Of a stretch of 64,000 nucleotides of DNA, positions 61,446 through 64,000 are shown piece by piece (position 1 is the stretch's first letter; each line of letters opens with the position of its first letter). Where the stretch lies: assembly GCF_026625565.1 (NCBI RefSeq), contig NZ_CP112998.1, positions 3,722,501 through 3,786,500 of the forward strand, in the 5' to 3' direction. The stretch comes from Dyadobacter pollutisoli (GTDB lineage: Bacteria > Bacteroidota > Bacteroidia > Cytophagales > Spirosomataceae). The notes beneath the pieces are model-generated. The model was not told the origin of the DNA. It did not search any database and saw nothing but the letters and a program-made list of their open reading frames with translations. Both the position numbers and the translations under genes were made by a program.

Positions 61446-61772
61446 CTATTTCTGGTGCAAACACAGCCCGTTTCCGTCGAGGTCTTTCAGCCAGGCGAAT
61501 TTACCCCACGGCGTATCGTCAATGTTGCCGACTTCAATGCCTTTTGCTTTTAACTCGCCGGCTTCTTTTTCGATGTCGTCGGTTTCAAAAATAATACCCT
61601 GAAAATTGGCCAGGGAAATGGTGGTACCTCCGTCCGGCAAACCCAGCTGAACCCAGGTCTCACCGTTTCCCATCGGCGCTTCAATAATAAGTTCAAACCC
61701 GAGCTGCAGGTAAAACTCTTTTGCTTTTTGCTGATCCTTTACCGGGATCATGATGATCTCTACATTTTTCAT
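61446..61772 (-). CDS. VOC-family (glyoxalase/bleomycin-resistance-like) protein
   Basis: 108 residues forming one VOC unit: VEIIMIPVKDQQKAKEFYLQ, then ETWVQLGLPDGGTTIS, then GIIFETDDIEKEAGELKAKG, and FAWLKDLDGNGLCLHQK with a terminal metal-type Glu/His position partly replaced. Members are dioxygenases, glyoxalases or binding proteins; which applies is not clear. It converges closely (13 bp) with the barrel gene. Start ATG 61772. Confidence 0.87.
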   Translation of the reverse strand: MKNVEIIMIPVKDQQKAKEFYLQLGFELIIEAPMGNGETWVQLGLPDGGTTISLANFQGIIFETDDIEKEAGELKAKGIEVGNIDDTPWGKFAWLKDLDGNGLCLHQK

Positions 61773-61856
61773 GATTCATTTATTTTGTTTTTTTCCGATG
61801 TAAAACTATTGTTAAAATCGCGGGCCGATACACGGTAATTCCGACATTCTTACGTA

Positions 61857-61887
61857 TTGATTGCGACACGACATTACGATACATTTG
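61857..61887 (+). promoter_or_regulatory. Promoter of the GlxA gene, unusually near the start codon
   Basis: TTG (61857-61859), a 20-bp spacer and TACATTTG (61880-61887) fit the Bacteroidota promoter. Only four bases separate the -7 box from the ATG at 61892, which predicts a leaderless or nearly leaderless mRNA. Confidence 0.6.
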
Positions 61888-61891
61888 TTTC

Positions 61892-62857
61892 ATGAAGCAC
61901 ATATCGATCCTTGCATTAAAAGACGCGACGATAACGTCCATTGACAGTAGTTATCAGATACTTAACCGCGTTAATGATTTTTTGCGATATCAGGGAAGGA
62001 CACCTTTCTACTCGGTAGAGATCGTCGGACTAGAAAAGAATATACAGCTCGACCACGGCCTTTATAGCATCCATGTAAAGCACACGATCAGCGACATTAA
62101 AAAGACCGACCTCATCGTGATCCCACTGTTGTGCGGTGATTTTGCAAAGGCTTTGAAAACCAACGAAGGCTATGCGGACTGGCTCATTTCACAATATCAC
62201 AATGGTGCCGAGATCGTCAGTTTGTGCGTAGGTTCGTTCTTCCTGGCATCGACCGGCCTGTTGAAAAACAAAAAATGCGCGATACATTGGGCTGCGCGCA
62301 ATGATTTCCAGGTCATGTTCCCCGATGTGCATTTAATTGACGATACCATTATTACGGATGAAAGCGGGATATACACCTGCGGCGGTGGGTACTCGTATCT
62401 GAATTTGCTTTTATATGTTATTGAAAAACATCTGGGCCGCGAAATGTCGGTACTGGCGTCAAAGATGTTTGAAATAGACATTGAGAGAAAAAGCCAGAAC
62501 CCGTTTATGATTTTTATGGGTCAAAAAAAGCATGGCGACAAGGAGGTACTAAGCTCGCAGGAATGGATTGAAAATAATCCGACCGAGACATTCACAGTTG
62601 ATGAGATCTGTACAAAAATGGCCGTCGGCCGGAGGACATTTGAAAGGAGGTTCAAGAAATGCACGGGCAATTCCGTAGCCGAATACATTCAGAGGGTCAA
62701 AGTAGAGTATACCAAAAAGCAGCTCGAATCGGGCCGAAAGACTGTCAATGAGATCATTTACGACGTCGGTTACAACAATATAGATGCGTTTCGTAAAGTG
62801 TTCAAAAAGCATACAGATTTGTCGCCGATCGATTATCGCAGGAAGTATAGTGCGTAA
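61892..62857 (+). CDS. GlxA-family regulator: DJ-1/PfpI domain fused to AraC HTH
   Basis: 321 residues. Residues 1-190 are a class I amidotransferase/DJ-1-like domain (KHISILALKDATITSIDSSY, DLIVIPLLCGDF, GAEIVSLCVGSFFLASTGLL, with the Cys at the nucleophile elbow in SLCVGS). Residues ~225-320 are an AraC pair (ICTKMAVGRRTFERRFKKC, IIYDVGYNNIDAFRKVFKKH). GlxA-like proteins sense metabolites and activate nearby genes; no clear target is next to it. The start is fixed by the DJ-1 strand. Confidence 0.92.
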   Translation: MKHISILALKDATITSIDSSYQILNRVNDFLRYQGRTPFYSVEIVGLEKNIQLDHGLYSIHVKHTISDIKKTDLIVIPLLCGDFAKALKTNEGYADWLISQYHNGAEIVSLCVGSFFLASTGLLKNKKCAIHWAARNDFQVMFPDVHLIDDTIITDESGIYTCGGGYSYLNLLLYVIEKHLGREMSVLASKMFEIDIERKSQNPFMIFMGQKKHGDKEVLSSQEWIENNPTETFTVDEICTKMAVGRRTFERRFKKCTGNSVAEYIQRVKVEYTKKQLESGRKTVNEIIYDVGYNNIDAFRKVFKKHTDLSPIDYRRKYSA

Positions 62858-62878
62858 CGATTTCAATGTTTTACGTCC

Positions 62879-63062
62879 AATCGCGTAGCGATGAAACCTT
62901 GGCGGCCGCCGCGCGGTAGCAATGTTAATTCGTCACGTTTTTCAAATCCCGTCAGGGATGTAACATTATGCACATTGTTACATCCCTGACGGGATTTGAT
63001 CGTTATTGTGAATTGTATTTTCTACCACGCGGCGGCCGCCAAGGTTGCATCGCTACGCGATT
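62879..63062. repeat. Nested inverted repeat (41-bp outer, 22-bp inner arms)
   Basis: Outer arms at 62879-62919 and 63022-63062 are complementary with two mismatches and contain CCTTGGCGGCCGCCGCG. Inside them, arms at 62944-62965 and 62976-62997 (AAATCCCGTCAGGGATGTAA and two more bases) are perfectly complementary around a 10-base loop. The inner core and the TGTAACATTATGCAC motif recur at the 26.8-26.9 kb cluster. It lies between convergent genes and codes for nothing recognisable. It looks like two dispersed palindromic elements, one inserted in the other. Confidence 0.8.
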
Positions 63063-63113
63063 TCTTGTGATGTGCTGCGAATTGAGTTAGGGATGAAATG
63101 TTCTTCGCACTTC

Positions 63114-63785
63114 CTACAACAACGCAACTAACTCCTTCCATTCATATATTTTCACATTGTCGGCTGGTTTTTTGGCGGCGGCGATCATTGCTTTGGCGAT
63201 GTCTTTGCCTTCAATGCCGCGGTATTTTTGCATTGGCCCTACAAAAATGGGGTTGATCACGGAAAAAATAGCGATGAAAATCTTTTCCAGCGAACGACTC
63301 TCCTGGCGATTCCCCATGATCATGGATGGTCGGAAAATGTGCGTATGTTCCAGTTCCAGCGCAATAATATCACGTTCTGTCTCTCCTTTGGTCCTGATAT
63401 AAAAAACACCCGAACTTGCATCGGCACCCACAGATGACACCACAAAAACAGATTTCGCACCTTTTTCCTTCGCGATTGCGGCTGCCAGGACGGGATAGTC
63501 GTGATCTACCTGGTAATATTTTTGCACATCCGGCGTATTTTTCTTCGTAGTACCCAATGCTATAAACACCTCATCTGCAATGATTTCATTTTTCAGGTTT
63601 GGCAGCGATTGATAATCACCAATCAATGTTTTCAGTTTGGGATGGGTCACATTCAAACTCTTTCGTACCACAACCGTTACCTGGCTATAATCAGGATCAT
63701 TCAACAGTCCTTCAAGCAGATAGGAGCCGACAAAGCCGCTTGCTCCGAACAGAATTGCTTTTTTTGCTTGGGTCTCAGTGCTCAT
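63114..63785 (-). CDS. Rossmann-fold NAD(P)-binding protein (HTATIP2-like SDR)
   Basis: 223 residues. The start KKAILFGASGFVGSYLLEGL is the dinucleotide-binding loop, followed by VTVVVRKSL, DEVFIALGTTKKNTPD and VFVVSSVGADASSGVFYIRT, which resemble atypical SDR proteins of the HTATIP2/YbjT-like group. The catalytic Tyr-Lys pair is not clearly present. The function is unknown, possibly redox or aldehyde related. Its stop lies about 50 bp from the nested repeat. Confidence 0.82.
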   Translation of the reverse strand: MSTETQAKKAILFGASGFVGSYLLEGLLNDPDYSQVTVVVRKSLNVTHPKLKTLIGDYQSLPNLKNEIIADEVFIALGTTKKNTPDVQKYYQVDHDYPVLAAAIAKEKGAKSVFVVSSVGADASSGVFYIRTKGETERDIIALELEHTHIFRPSMIMGNRQESRSLEKIFIAIFSVINPIFVGPMQKYRGIEGKDIAKAMIAAAKKPADNVKIYEWKELVALL

Positions 63786-64000
63786 CTATATCTATTTGGC
63801 ATTAATCATACCAAAATACAATGGACTATACGAAATTCATCGATTGGCTCCTAAAAACTTCCTGTACCAGCCTAACTTTGAGTTTAAAATTTGAACAAAT
63901 GAAAAATGCATTGGGTGCTGCTATTCTGACTTTCCTACAATGCATAGTTGCCTTATTGACAATTGACCGCCGACCATTGACCATTGTTTTTTCTTTGTTA
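63786..64000. other. Non-coding end of window
   Basis: There is no supportable gene. It presumably carries the promoter of the Rossmann-fold gene. Near the end, ATTGAC(C) recurs several times (63955-63986), a short simple repeat. Confidence 0.4.

Noticed and set aside
62879..63062. Possible CRISPR-like repeat arrangement
   Set aside because: The repeats are inverted and nested, not direct and regularly spaced, and there are no cas genes.
63955..63986. ATTGAC-type short repeats near the window end
   Set aside because: Only a few imperfect copies are visible before the window ends; too little to call an element.

Overview
The window looks like chromosomal DNA of a Bacteroidota bacterium of the order Cytophagales, most likely Dyadobacter or a close relative. 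The supporting signs are a SusC/SusD pair, several TonB-dependent or carboxypeptidase-regulatory-domain barrels, a type IX secretion (T9SS) sorting tail, LytS/LytT-type sensor pairs, a hybrid sensor with two-component propeller repeats, many AraC regulators, and promoters of the TTG-N19..21-TAnnTTTG type. The genus is inferred from gene style, not from a marker gene. No rRNA, tRNA, CRISPR array, phage or complete insertion sequence was recognised.

Layout. 1-6.4 kb: start of a secreted cupredoxin protein, a DUF1801 protein, two secreted proteins (one with a T9SS tail), a 2-oxoglutarate oxygenase and a sulfatase. 6.1-7.8 kb: a decayed spot with an Rpn/PD-(D/E)XK nuclease between a frameshifted C-terminal remnant and a TonB-receptor plug remnant. 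8-13.7 kb: a LytTR response regulator and histidine kinase divergent from a barrel protein, then an AraC regulator and a small monooxygenase. 13.8-16.9 kb: a DUF1508 protein, an S41 peptidase and a membrane AraC regulator. 17-20.5 kb: an unusual four-gene cassette (a protein with an internal duplication, a 7-TM protein, a Y_Y_Y histidine kinase and a LuxR-type regulator). 20.5-26.8 kb: a LysR/NAD(P)H quinone reductase pair, a TonB receptor with a second LytS/LytT pair, and a cupredoxin remnant. 26.9-33.4 kb: AraC/PhyH dioxygenase, a Tat-exported Gfo/Idh/MocA oxidoreductase, a DNA-binding-like/TM/lectin-like protein, a secreted lectin-like protein and exonuclease III. 33.6-45.6 kb: a carbohydrate locus (MFS permease, fucose/arabinose isomerase-like enzyme, SusC, SusD, an 844-residue putative glycosidase of unknown family, an SGNH esterase) with a GntR/UTRA regulator. 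45.8-49.6 kb: a three-subunit molybdenum aldehyde oxidoreductase of the PaoABC/YagTSR type. 49.8-54 kb: a 1414-residue hybrid sensor. 54-63.8 kb: a glycosyltransferase and several AraC/GlxA regulators next to SDR, NmrA, VOC and Rossmann-fold proteins, plus another barrel protein.

How the genes work together. The clearest functional unit is the 33.6-45.6 kb locus. Glycan fragments would be deacylated and trimmed by the SGNH and 844-residue proteins, taken across the outer membrane by SusC/SusD, moved inward by the MFS permease and isomerised by the FucI-like enzyme. A 14-bp dyad, CTTA-N6-TAAG, lies just before both the permease and the isomerase genes and is a plausible site for the GntR/UTRA regulator. 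The 17-20.5 kb cassette is the best candidate for an undescribed sensory system: two proteins of unknown function are tightly linked to a kinase/regulator pair, and a perfect 7-1-7 palindrome lies upstream. Dispersed palindromic repeats sit at about 26.8, 33.4, 57.1 and 62.9 kb.
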